In this document: positions 6,892-16,225 of the stretch, one piece after another
Numbering within the stretch: the stretch's first letter is position 1
Layout of the letters: each line of letters starts with the position of its first letter
DNA from: Paenibacillus cymbidii
GTDB lineage: Bacteria > Bacillota > Bacilli > Paenibacillales > NBRC-103111
Assembly: GCF_004764705.1 (NCBI RefSeq)
Contig: NZ_SHLX01000005.1
Location: forward strand, 274,385-338,384
Length of the DNA stretch: 64,000 bases
Reading direction: 5' to 3'
Notes under the pieces: generated by a model
Told to the model about the DNA's origin: nothing
The model's database searches: none
The model's input: the letters and a program-made list of their open reading frames with translations, nothing else
Made by a program: the position numbers and the translations under genes

Positions 6892-9300
6892 CTATTGATA
6901 CACTCCATTATCCACGTCTTTTTCAAAAAGCTGTAACGTCAAGTTACGCTGAACAAGCCGTTCCTCGTTTATTGACCATGTAGTTGAACCTTTCTCATCA
7001 ATTTCGGCTTCGACGATCGACCATCTCGCATCTACCAGTTTGATTCGCAAGGGGCGCTCGCAAACTAGCTTGTATTGAATGAGCGTCCCTACTCTTCGCC
7101 ACGCTACTTGAACCAGGCCGCCACTTGCCACATCGACGAAGGTCAGTTCGGCATGTTCAAGATCCCCTGCGAGGAGCTTGAACTCGTATGTCGTTACCGA
7201 AAATGAGAATACTCCGACAGGATGCAATCCGGAGAAATGGCGGGTCGACTGCCAGGCTGGGCTGCCGGACCACGCATGGCAATGGCTCCACCTCGGATCG
7301 AACACTTCGAGCAGCGTCGTTGCGCCTTGATCCAGCATCCAACCCCAGCATTGACGATACTGCTGCAGGACAAACAGGTCTTCGCCATGCTCCAGAAGCG
7401 TCTGCAACGAAAAATGGGCAAAATACGGCGTAATCAGCTGATCGTGATTGGCTGACGGATGTGCGAGCCGCGGTGCAAGAACGTCATTTGGAAACGACTT
7501 CATCATGTGCTCCTTGATGAAGCGTATCGCCTGGCTGACGTTATCGCGCTCCACCAACCCCAGGCCAAGCGCAAGCACCGTTGCGTGATAGCCTGGCGAA
7601 GCAGCAATTTCTCCGGTTCGGGCGACGCCTTTGCCAAACAGCCCGTCGTCGCAACGAGCAACCTGCATCATGGTTTTCATCAGCTGTTCCGCTTGCCCGA
7701 GCCTGACCGCCGATTCGGCGTCTCGTCCCAGAAGCCGATCCCACTCCGCCATGTCGCGAAGCGCACGCAGCAAAAGCATATTCAGCGCAACATCGATTTC
7801 CGATGGTTCAACCAGACAGCCCCAATCCACAAAGTTCCAATACTGCGGTACGTACAGCCCCCGTTCCTGGACCATGCCCATCATCGTATCGATCGTCTTG
7901 CATGCGGCTTCATGCGTTTCCTGTAGCAAATGAACATCCCCGGTAAACTCGTAGTAGCGAAGGCAGCCGCTGAGCCACAAGAGCGCGAAGGATGGAATAT
8001 ACGCATATTGTGCCGGATAATGCCCAGCCACGAATCCGTGTTCGCCGAGCGAGGCTGTGGCCTGAACAAGCGTTCGTCTTATGATAGAGAGATCACCGGT
8101 CACGACGGACATTGTCTCCAAACCGACCAGCACGGCATCACCTACCCACTGCCCGCGCTCCCTTGTCGGCGAATCGGCAATCGCATCTTCCGTGCAGGAT
8201 TGCAAGGTGTCCACGCATAACTGCCAGATTTGATTCAAACGTGCATCGTTGCAAGTAAAGCTCGCCCGAATGCGATCGATTGCCGTCGTCTGCAGGACAT
8301 TCACACTGTGAAGCTCAATCTCTCCGGGGGCGCCTGTTATGTACAGCTCCAGATAACGAAACCCGCGCGGCGAAAACGTCTGCAGCGTTTGTCGACCTCC
8401 CTTGGCGATCCATCGATCCAGGTGGGTGGATTCGCTGGCCGATAAATGGATGACAGGGTAGACACGATCATCGAGCAACGATTCGCTGTACCCCATTTCA
8501 ACCTTCGTTCCCGGAGGAACCGTCAGATCGATCATCGGGCGATAAAGCCCAATTTTATGACAATCAAATCGATACCATCGCCCCTGGGAAGGCAGCTGCG
8601 GAGCGAGATCGCGCATGACAAACTGCACCACGGGATGATCGTCGTCATATCCGAATCGATTAGCGAAGGTTCCTTCCGCCGTCTTTTGCACGGAACCCCG
8701 AAGCTGCACCAGATTGGGAATCGTTTTCTTGACAAAATTCAAGCCAACATCGACGGCAACTGGCGCATGCCATCCAATGCCTTCTTGAATAACGGGTGCA
8801 TAGAGATCGCCCAGTTCCTGCGTATCACAGGACTCTGCCCATCCCAATTGGGCATTGAGGCGCTTGTTCAGATGCTTATATGCGATCAACTCCTTGGACA
8901 ACCACTCCAGTTCCACAGGCTCCTCTTGGCCATCCAATACCTGTACTGCGAAAAATGGTATGCTATCCTCAGCCGTAAAACGAGTCACCACCCCGAAACT
9001 GGTCACTACAGCAGTCAGGTGCAGCGTATCTCCCTCCACCTCTCGCGGATCAACCAAGTATTCATCGAGCTCCATGCGGTTACCTGCAGAGCGAGAAGGA
9101 CCGAACAGCACCTCCTTGCCGTTCATATATAACCTGTATTGGCTGCTTGCAGCCGCCCGAATTGCAAGCGGCCACTGAGCCCGCTCGATCCCGATCGTCG
9201 CCCGAAAAGCCGCATACACATTTTCGTTGCGCGATGGTTCGGCAATCCAGATCGGGGTAAGCGGAATCATGTCATTCCTATTTTCGCCTTTTTCGGTCAT
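6892..9300 (-). CDS. Alpha-L-rhamnosidase-like glycoside hydrolase, GH78
   Basis: An intracellular glycosidase of 802 residues without a signal peptide. An N-terminal beta-sandwich region is followed by the (alpha/alpha)6 barrel, where the family block appears as EDAIADSPTRERGQWVGDA (compare DCPxRERxGWxGD), which contains acidic residues of the active site. A later block DPRWSHCHAWSGSPAW matches the conserved SxCHxWS segment, followed by a C-terminal beta domain. The ATG at 9300 overlaps the upstream GH106 stop in an ATGA, and GGGAGG lies 11 bases before it; a second ATG ten codons in is possible. As last gene of the sugar operon it should trim terminal rhamnose from imported oligosaccharides. 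Confidence 0.85.
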   Translation of the reverse strand: MTEKGENRNDMIPLTPIWIAEPSRNENVYAAFRATIGIERAQWPLAIRAAASSQYRLYMNGKEVLFGPSRSAGNRMELDEYLVDPREVEGDTLHLTAVVTSFGVVTRFTAEDSIPFFAVQVLDGQEEPVELEWLSKELIAYKHLNKRLNAQLGWAESCDTQELGDLYAPVIQEGIGWHAPVAVDVGLNFVKKTIPNLVQLRGSVQKTAEGTFANRFGYDDDHPVVQFVMRDLAPQLPSQGRWYRFDCHKIGLYRPMIDLTVPPGTKVEMGYSESLLDDRVYPVIHLSASESTHLDRWIAKGGRQTLQTFSPRGFRYLELYITGAPGEIELHSVNVLQTTAIDRIRASFTCNDARLNQIWQLCVDTLQSCTEDAIADSPTRERGQWVGDAVLVGLETMSVVTGDLSIIRRTLVQATASLGEHGFVAGHYPAQYAYIPSFALLWLSGCLRYYEFTGDVHLLQETHEAACKTIDTMMGMVQERGLYVPQYWNFVDWGCLVEPSEIDVALNMLLLRALRDMAEWDRLLGRDAESAVRLGQAEQLMKTMMQVARCDDGLFGKGVARTGEIAASPGYHATVLALGLGLVERDNVSQAIRFIKEHMMKSFPNDVLAPRLAHPSANHDQLITPYFAHFSLQTLLEHGEDLFVLQQYRQCWGWMLDQGATTLLEVFDPRWSHCHAWSGSPAWQSTRHFSGLHPVGVFSFSVTTYEFKLLAGDLEHAELTFVDVASGGLVQVAWRRVGTLIQYKLVCERPLRIKLVDARWSIVEAEIDEKGSTTWSINEERLVQRNLTLQLFEKDVDNGVYQ

Positions 9301-12300
9301 CGTTTATTTTTCCTCCCTTGCATAATGTAAAGCTCGGGGGCGTGACGCAGCCCAGATGGTACCAACTGATACGCTTCGGAGAAAGAATCTCCTTCCGTCA
9401 CCCAGTGTTCAGGTGCGTAGGCCCACGAATAGACCGGCACCATATGCAGCGGTCCGAACGTATTTCGCCTCGTCAGAACCACATCCAGTTGAATCTTTCC
9501 GTCGAATGCTGCACCGCAATCCAGCTCGGCTTCGTAAGGCTGCCAAGCGAGCATTTGCGATTCTTGGCCTGCGATCGCGACTTTTACGCATGCCGCGTCA
9601 TAATCGAGTTGTGCCAGCCGAACCTTACGATTTCGTAACCGCTCAGGGTCAACTGTCAGGAAATACGTCACCGTGCCCGAGTAAAAAGGAAATCCTTGCG
9701 CGGCAAGATCTCCGGCCGTGATCCGTGCTGGAAGTCGGGTAACGATCGTATCCGCTCCAGTCAAACGAACGCCAAAGTCGCCCAACAAATACAACGCTTC
9801 CAGATCGACGCCTTGGCGGAAAGCTGTTTCCAGGCGGATGGTGTTGGCCCCTTCCCGCAACCATTCGTTCGGTACGGGTATTTTACGGAAGCATGGATCG
9901 ACCCACCAGTCCGGATCGTCGGGAACAGGCAACAACCGGTCGTTCAGGTAGACGGTAAACAAATTCGGCTGTTCCATCGCAAGCTGTATCAGACCCACCG
10001 GTATATCATCAATTTGAAAATCGAACATTAGCTCAAGAGGAAACGCTTGTGTCTCGAAGGAAGAGTCTTGCGATTGCGCGACATACCAAGGCTGCAGCAT
10101 CATGCCGCCACGCAAATCCATGCCCAACGTTGTCCGTATCTCGCGGTCCGCTTTCAATATTTCTTGCACCGGCTGACAGTCGCCGCCATTCAAACGGTAC
10201 CTGGCTCGGTCAAGCACCAACACGTTAGGCTCGCTTAACTTGTATTCGTACGGGCCTTGCAGCGTCTGCATCAGCTCGAAACAATCTTCGAGCTTATCCG
10301 CAACGGCTGGTTCGCAGTCAGGCGCAAGCATGAATAGGCGTTCCCCGCCAGGCGGAAAATCGGTCGTAAACTCCGTATAGCCGTCCGCTTGTCGAGTTTG
10401 TAAACGAAAACGTCCTCCATCGGTGCAATTCCATTCCTGCACGTATCCTGCCCCTTTCAGCCGAATGCGTACGTCACGCTGCCACCGTTCCCGGTCCATG
10501 TTCATAAATAGTGCATATCGGACGTCGCCGTCAGTTCGAACCTGGCAAAAAAGATCCGGTACCGGATCCGCATGCAAATCCAACTCGCAAATCGCCTCAG
10601 CAAACACGTTGCTATGCATTTTGCATGCATGGACAATGCTCTCCCTCGCGAACGGAACACAGATTCCCCGGGAAGCGATCTTTGCCGCCGCGGATGACGG
10701 GAGCGCATCCACATACGCGGGAGTTTCGCCTGCAAAGATGGCCTTGCCGCCGGCCAGCATAAATTGTTCAAGAATACGAAGCGTTGTCGCCCTGATCGTC
10801 GTCATGCCGCTCACAATAACGACTTTATAGCTTGCGTGTTGAATCCGGAGATTCGGTCCCTCCTGATCGCTCGTTTCAATGCTGGCTAATCTCCCCATCA
10901 TCTCCTCGTCCCCGTAATCAAAATCGATTTGGGAACCGGCCAGCCACTCGAATAACGCAGCGTATTGGCGTTCCAACTCCTGCACGGCAGGAGCGTTCGC
11001 TTGCAAATAAGTCGACCAGCCCGGGTAAACCTGACACCATACGCTCTCCACCGGATTGATAACGAGAACCTCACACGTCTGCGTTCCTTGATTCATGATG
11101 GTCCCGATTCGGGCGAAATACGTTTCGACAAAACGATAATCTTGCCACCAAGCCGATTGGTAGGAAATACTCGCCGGATAATCACGCTTCGATTCCCCCG
11201 CCATCGTATACCAGGACAAATGATGCGCCCGGACATTGATTCCGAACAGCGCTTGCCAGTCGCCCACGTACTTGTGGCCCGCGAAAGGCATCTGCCATCC
11301 AGTCGCGCCATAGAGCTCGGAGAATTGCCATTTCCTCCCGAGCTGACGGGCTGCCGAAGCCAATTGCTTGGCAATCCAATATTTTCGGTTGCCCTCGGTC
11401 AAATGGTCGATGCCGGGAATATCCATATGCTCGTAATAGCGCATCATCGAACCGGAAACGGCTGTTTGGGCTGCCAGGCTGTCTTCATGCAAAATATGAC
11501 CGGTCAGCAGCAGCCCGTTCTGCATGCACCAATCCTGAACAGGCTTGGCGAAATGCTCCAGGAACATTGATTGGAGAAGCTCGACATAATGCCATTTCAC
11601 TTGTGAAACCGCTTGGCCTTCTGGCTGAAGGAACAGCTCCGGCAATCGGGCTTCCAGGTCGTAGCCGAACATCTCGCGGAACTCACCAAATAGCGAGTAT
11701 GTCCAGGGAGCAAGCCACTCCGCATCCCGGTTGGCGAGGCCGAACCCGTCGAACAAGCTTCCCCGGTGCGGTTCGTCCGTAAAGATGCCGTGAATGGAGC
11801 GGCCCAGTTTATCGCCGCAGTGCGCCTTGTACTTCTCGTGGGTTGAACGTAAAAACGCTTCTGTCGCTTCCGGGTTCAACGTGTCCAGATACGTGCTTCC
11901 GTTGTACATGGTCTCCTCCGCCATTTCGACGATGGAGAAGATCAGTACCGTTTGGTCAAGGGTGAGGTTTGCGAAAGTATCTCGCTCCAGGCGCTTCGTT
12001 TCGAAGACGGCAAGCCCCTCGAGCCGGCAGGCAAAGGCCGCAAACGAGTCTTCTCTCCATTCGAATTCGGAAGCAGCAACCATCTCCAATTTGATAAACT
12101 TTAGCCTATGCCGCGGATTTCTCGTCACCGCGCCACCGGCAGTTCCGCTTGGCCATCGGTCTTCATCGTATAACCATGCTTCCATGCCAAGTTTGTCTGC
12201 CTCTTCGGCGCAGATATTCACAAACTCGAACCACTCGTCACCGAGATACTCGGTAACGAGACCTGTGCGGGAATGGATGAAGAAGCCGCCGAAGCCCATT

Positions 12301-12425
12301 TCCTTGAATAGATGAATTTGTCGCAGCAGTTCGTTTTTCTCCAGTTTTCCGTTCCATGACCACAGCGGTTTGCCACGATAAGCCATCGTTGGCTCGTGAA
12401 ATTTTCGGTATACGTCGAGTATCAA
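9297..12425 (-). CDS. GH106-type alpha-L-rhamnosidase-like glycoside hydrolase
   Basis: A large cytosolic glycosidase of 1042 residues. The N-terminal KPLWSWNGKLEKNELLRQI and the GFGGFFIHSRTGL block are hallmarks of the GH106 family, whose TIM-barrel catalytic domain is followed by jelly-roll domains (a galactose-binding-like region lies around residues 820-1030). Characterised GH106 enzymes remove alpha-L-rhamnose from plant and bacterial glycans. The start is TTG at 12425, with AGGAGG 11 bases upstream. It is preceded by a terminator-like hairpin (12464-12494) and overlaps the GH78 start by four bases, so the two rhamnosidase-type enzymes are made together. Confidence 0.85.
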   Translation of the reverse strand: MILDVYRKFHEPTMAYRGKPLWSWNGKLEKNELLRQIHLFKEMGFGGFFIHSRTGLVTEYLGDEWFEFVNICAEEADKLGMEAWLYDEDRWPSGTAGGAVTRNPRHRLKFIKLEMVAASEFEWREDSFAAFACRLEGLAVFETKRLERDTFANLTLDQTVLIFSIVEMAEETMYNGSTYLDTLNPEATEAFLRSTHEKYKAHCGDKLGRSIHGIFTDEPHRGSLFDGFGLANRDAEWLAPWTYSLFGEFREMFGYDLEARLPELFLQPEGQAVSQVKWHYVELLQSMFLEHFAKPVQDWCMQNGLLLTGHILHEDSLAAQTAVSGSMMRYYEHMDIPGIDHLTEGNRKYWIAKQLASAARQLGRKWQFSELYGATGWQMPFAGHKYVGDWQALFGINVRAHHLSWYTMAGESKRDYPASISYQSAWWQDYRFVETYFARIGTIMNQGTQTCEVLVINPVESVWCQVYPGWSTYLQANAPAVQELERQYAALFEWLAGSQIDFDYGDEEMMGRLASIETSDQEGPNLRIQHASYKVVIVSGMTTIRATTLRILEQFMLAGGKAIFAGETPAYVDALPSSAAAKIASRGICVPFARESIVHACKMHSNVFAEAICELDLHADPVPDLFCQVRTDGDVRYALFMNMDRERWQRDVRIRLKGAGYVQEWNCTDGGRFRLQTRQADGYTEFTTDFPPGGERLFMLAPDCEPAVADKLEDCFELMQTLQGPYEYKLSEPNVLVLDRARYRLNGGDCQPVQEILKADREIRTTLGMDLRGGMMLQPWYVAQSQDSSFETQAFPLELMFDFQIDDIPVGLIQLAMEQPNLFTVYLNDRLLPVPDDPDWWVDPCFRKIPVPNEWLREGANTIRLETAFRQGVDLEALYLLGDFGVRLTGADTIVTRLPARITAGDLAAQGFPFYSGTVTYFLTVDPERLRNRKVRLAQLDYDAACVKVAIAGQESQMLAWQPYEAELDCGAAFDGKIQLDVVLTRRNTFGPLHMVPVYSWAYAPEHWVTEGDSFSEAYQLVPSGLRHAPELYIMQGRKNKR

Positions 12426-12463
12426 GTCCGGATCAACCTCCTATAATGCTAGGATAGAATATC

Positions 12464-12494
12464 AAAAAAGAACTCCCCAGACTTAGAGAGCTCC
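12464..12494 (-). terminator. Terminator-like hairpin inside the sugar operon
   Basis: On the minus strand GAGCTCTC pairs with GGGAGTTC (two G-U pairs) and is followed by six T residues. It lies just past the sulfatase stop and 40 bases before the GH106 start. It may partly end transcription so that the two glycosidases are made in smaller amounts than the upstream genes. Confidence 0.5.
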
Positions 12495-12514
12495 GATGAA
12501 GAATCAACACCAAG

Positions 12515-14626
12515 TTATCGAGGGTGAACTTGTTTGTTTTGTTCCCATTCATCTTCCATTTCAGCCTGATTGACCATCGTGATCGTGTTTTCCGCGTTCC
12601 AGTAAGCATGATCGTAATCGGCGAACGAATCGATGAGCCGATTGGCCATTGCGATTTCGGCGTCGGTTAACATGATGAGATCATCGTCGATAATAATCAG
12701 GCCGCTTGCATCCGCTATCGCCGACTTCCCGATAATGGTCTGGCATTCTGGCAACGGCAGCATAAAAGCATCATTCACCAGGACCGGAGCATGCCTTAAT
12801 CTTGCTGGCTTTCCATTTATGGTGGTAGCATTTATTTTCAGCGTGAGTATTTGGTTATGGAGCGTAATGGTAGCTTCTTCCCCGGTTTGTGAATAGGCAT
12901 ATCCGAGCTTGGTAACGACAAATTCAAGTGGAATGAAAGGAATGTCTTCAACCATGACAGGCACCTGTCGGTTTGTAATCTTGCCATCATACTTGTTGCA
13001 AATGGCGGTAAACTTGCCTATCTTCATGATCAGCGAATGGTGAATTTTCTTATAGAACGCCGTCGTTTCATTAGCCAATACGATCTTCGGGTAAGCTCCC
13101 GCTTCCGATAAATCCGGATCGTTCTCCACTTTTCGGGTAAACTCCTTCACCCATTCATCCCATCGCCGGAATGCCACCGGAACAGTCGAACCTTCGATGT
13201 AGGATGGATTCAGCTTCGGTTTCGCTTGCGGAATGCACTCCTGATGCGCCAGGATATAGCTTTCCAGTTCTGTTACCTTCTCAGGGAATTGGGAGGCAAG
13301 ATTGACCGTTTCCGAAATATTCGCATCCAAATCGTATAATTCATACTTTTGTTTCAAACCGCCCATTAATTCGTAGTTGACGATCAATTTCCATTTTCCG
13401 CTGTTGATTGCGGCGGATGCCGTATTACCTGGTGCCGGCACATTGGCGATAAAATTGGTGAACACACCGGCGCGAGGTAAGCTTTGTCGTTCCCCCCGCA
13501 ATAAAGGCATGATGGATTCGCCGTCCAGCACCTGACCGTTTTGGCGGAATCTTTCGTCCGGCACTTGCATTTCGGCATAATCCAGCAAAGTCGGATAAAA
13601 GTCTACCACATGAATGTTCTCGCTGCAGGACGAACCAGGGGTTGTGACGCCGGGAACCTTCACAATACAGGGGACACGTATGCCGCCTTCATAAATCGTC
13701 CCTTTCCCTTGCCGCAACGGATAATTGTTCGTTGGAAAATGTCCGTCGATCGCGTCATACATGTTGCCGCCGTTATCGCCTATAAAGACGACCATTGTCC
13801 GATCGGAAATGCCGTTCGACTCCAAAGAATCCAATATTTTTCCTACTGCGTCATCCATCGTTTTGAGCATGGCGGCCATATGAAAGTTGCCGTTCTGCGG
13901 ACTTTCCGGAACATGCTTTTTTCGGAAATAATCAATATACTCCTTTTTGCCCTGGAACGGCGCATGTACGGAAAAGTCCCACATTTCCAGCAGGAAAGGG
14001 TTGTCTTTATTGGCCGCGATGAATCGATCCGCCTCTCTGGCAAGACGGTCCGTAATATTTTCCCCTTCGAGAAATAAACTGCCCGTATCGAATACGTTGC
14101 CCGGAATGTGAGGGAAATAAGGGTCGTAATAGCAGCCCGGCCCTGGGACAGGCATCCCCAGATCGACATCAAAACCGCGGTTTTTCATTTGATATTCGCT
14201 GCCCACACCCAGGTGATGTTTGCCGATAAATCCCGTTTTATAACCATTCTCCTGAAAAGCTTGGCCGATGGTATATAAATGGGCTGGCAAAGCAGTCAAC
14301 GATTTTTTGGTCACATATTTTTGCCAAACCGGCCCGTCGTCGCCGTCAAACTGAAACCCTTCCGTATTGTCCGGCAAATGGCCGCCTGGATTATTGATGC
14401 CGGTTCGATGAGGATATTGTCCCGTTAAAATGGCAGAACGGGACGGTGAACATAACGGATGCGCGTACGCATGCGTAAATGTCATTCCTTCGCAAGCCAA
14501 ACGCTGAACGTTTGGCGTTTCATAGTAGGTGCTTCCATTCAGGGCGACATCCATCCAACCCAAGTCGTCGATCAATATAAACACAACGTTCTTGCGAACC
14601 GAGCGCAGAGAGTTATCCTTATTCAT
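12515..14626 (-). CDS. Sulfatase (S1 family) with C-terminal copper-amine-oxidase-N-like domain
   Basis: Arylsulfatase-type hydrolase of sulfate esters, 703 residues. The metal site starts with FILIDDLGW (Asp20, Asp21), and the catalytic Cys59 lies in CSPSRSAILTG, the CxPSR motif where Cys is converted to formylglycine. Further metal-site blocks are GKHHLG and FIGDNGGN. From about residue 535 a second part, with VEDIPFIPLEFV, ITLHNQILTLKINATTINGKPARL and VNDAFMLPLPE, looks like the copper amine oxidase N-terminal module that is common in Paenibacillus surface proteins. No signal peptide is visible, so a cytosolic location is likely. It overlaps yesL by four bases. No maturation enzyme gene is in the window. 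Confidence 0.88.
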   Translation of the reverse strand: MNKDNSLRSVRKNVVFILIDDLGWMDVALNGSTYYETPNVQRLACEGMTFTHAYAHPLCSPSRSAILTGQYPHRTGINNPGGHLPDNTEGFQFDGDDGPVWQKYVTKKSLTALPAHLYTIGQAFQENGYKTGFIGKHHLGVGSEYQMKNRGFDVDLGMPVPGPGCYYDPYFPHIPGNVFDTGSLFLEGENITDRLAREADRFIAANKDNPFLLEMWDFSVHAPFQGKKEYIDYFRKKHVPESPQNGNFHMAAMLKTMDDAVGKILDSLESNGISDRTMVVFIGDNGGNMYDAIDGHFPTNNYPLRQGKGTIYEGGIRVPCIVKVPGVTTPGSSCSENIHVVDFYPTLLDYAEMQVPDERFRQNGQVLDGESIMPLLRGERQSLPRAGVFTNFIANVPAPGNTASAAINSGKWKLIVNYELMGGLKQKYELYDLDANISETVNLASQFPEKVTELESYILAHQECIPQAKPKLNPSYIEGSTVPVAFRRWDEWVKEFTRKVENDPDLSEAGAYPKIVLANETTAFYKKIHHSLIMKIGKFTAICNKYDGKITNRQVPVMVEDIPFIPLEFVVTKLGYAYSQTGEEATITLHNQILTLKINATTINGKPARLRHAPVLVNDAFMLPLPECQTIIGKSAIADASGLIIIDDDLIMLTDAEIAMANRLIDSFADYDHAYWNAENTITMVNQAEMEDEWEQNKQVHPR

Positions 14627-15291
14627 TGATTGTCCCTCAAATCTGATTTTATTGACACGTTGCGGCCATTCTGCTCATCTTCGATCCGTTTATTGTGATA
14701 GTGAATAAATCGCGCGCCCATAAACGCCACCGTACCGGGAATCAGCGCGAGCGCGGCGAAGCCGGAGAAATAAGCCAGTATTTTGTAGTAAATCACGATC
14801 ATGCATATGATCAGTATCGTATCCACCGCATAATAAACCCCATATTGCGCCGATTGAACGAGCGTCGTATAGAAGGACTGTCCGGATCGTACTGCGAACG
14901 GGTAGTAAAAGAGGAAAAGAACGAACATACCGATCAGGAACAAAGCGGTCCACGCGATCGTCCGATAAACCGTCTCTCCCTCTAATGTCAGCAGGAACAA
15001 ACTGCACCCGACCCCGCCGGCGCCTGCAGCCATTGCCCCAGACAAAGGCAGCCCCAATTTCCACAGTGCTGTCAATTGCCGAAAATATTCCGACGGCTTG
15101 ACACTTCGATCGTCCGCGACCTTTCTCATGCTAACGCACAACGCACAGATCGCAGGGCCGGCCGTGACGACGGGCAAAAGCAGCACCACGGTCAGCAGAC
15201 TGTACAGGATGACATAATGAAGGTTCCAGTAATAGCAAGACAAGCTTGCCTTGACGTATGACCAGTGAAGCCATCCTCTTGCCTGAAACAT
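14623..15291 (-). CDS. YesL-type (DUF624) membrane protein
   Basis: A 222-residue integral membrane protein with about five hydrophobic segments. The pattern of an N-terminal WxxYV and NLHYVILYSLLTVVLLLPVVTAGPA matches DUF624/YesL proteins, which are regularly found with carbohydrate ABC importers in Bacillus and Paenibacillus but have no proven function. It lies between the permease and the sulfatase and overlaps the latter (ATGA), so it belongs to the same operon. Confidence 0.8.
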   Translation of the reverse strand: MFQARGWLHWSYVKASLSCYYWNLHYVILYSLLTVVLLLPVVTAGPAICALCVSMRKVADDRSVKPSEYFRQLTALWKLGLPLSGAMAAGAGGVGCSLFLLTLEGETVYRTIAWTALFLIGMFVLFLFYYPFAVRSGQSFYTTLVQSAQYGVYYAVDTILIICMIVIYYKILAYFSGFAALALIPGTVAFMGARFIHYHNKRIEDEQNGRNVSIKSDLRDNQ

Positions 15292-15321
15292 GCGATCACA
15301 ACCTTCTGAAGGTGATGTTGC

Positions 15322-16197
15322 TTATAGCTTCATTCCGGATGCAAAATCCCCATTGATGAAATATCGCAAACCGAACAACGTCGTGAAAACAAGAGGCAAA
15401 CCGCTGAGTAGAAACATTGCGTAGCTGATTCCCTGCTCCCTGTACTCTCCCTGCGTTTGATTCGTAAGCGCTCGCAAGACAGGCATCAGCGTCTGCTTGC
15501 TCTGCTCGTCGATGACGAGAATCGGCCACAAAAAATCGTTGTATATACTGCTGAAGCTTGTCACCGCTTGCACGGATATAATCGGAATGGCGAGCGGCAC
15601 GGCGATTTTGGCATACATAACCCATTCGCCTGCGCCGTCCATCTTCGCGGCTTCGAATAGTTCCCCCGGCTGTTGCGACATGAACGTTCGCAGCAGAAAT
15701 ATCGCGCCGATCTGTCCGCCGGCAATATAGTGAAAGAGCAACGCCCACCAAGTGTTTTTGATGCCAAGATCGATCATCAGCACATAGGACGGAGTCAACG
15801 TGAGGACCGCCGGCACGATCATGAGGGCAATGATGGCGTAGAACAGCGCTTCCTTGCCCGGGAAGGAATGCCGCGTGAATACATAGGCAGAAATGGAGCT
15901 AAAGAAGACAATTCCGGCAGTCGACAATAAGCAGATCGCAATGCTATTCAACATGTTGGGCAGCAACTGGTTAAAGCCGATGGACCAATTTCCCCATTTG
16001 AATTGTTCCGGGAGCTTCCAAATCCCCATCGATATTTCATAATTCGTTTTCAGCGAAAGCAACACCGTGATCAAGATCGGCAGCAAGACGATCATGATTG
16101 TAACGACCAATATGATCCCGATGACAAGCTGAGCGCCGGGGCCATCAATGCCTTTTCCTTTGTTCAACTTTTTCCTGAGCGCCATAATGGCATTCAT
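15322..16197 (-). CDS. Carbohydrate ABC transporter permease, MalG-like (CUT1)
   Basis: Inner-membrane permease of 291 residues with six predicted membrane segments. The cytoplasmic coupling loop that contacts the ATPase is visible as EAAKMDGAGEWVMYAKIAVPLAIP, the EAA motif of binding-protein-dependent importers. AGGGGAAG precedes the ATG. It is the second permease of the rhamnosidase/sulfatase locus, partner to the propeller-permease fusion upstream. No ATPase gene is in the locus, so a shared MsmX-type ATPase elsewhere is likely. Confidence 0.92.
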   Translation of the reverse strand: MNAIMALRKKLNKGKGIDGPGAQLVIGIILVVTIMIVLLPILITVLLSLKTNYEISMGIWKLPEQFKWGNWSIGFNQLLPNMLNSIAICLLSTAGIVFFSSISAYVFTRHSFPGKEALFYAIIALMIVPAVLTLTPSYVLMIDLGIKNTWWALLFHYIAGGQIGAIFLLRTFMSQQPGELFEAAKMDGAGEWVMYAKIAVPLAIPIISVQAVTSFSSIYNDFLWPILVIDEQSKQTLMPVLRALTNQTQGEYREQGISYAMFLLSGLPLVFTTLFGLRYFINGDFASGMKL

Positions 16198-16225
16198 CGT
16201 TTTCTTCCCCTCCTCTCCTGCCGCG

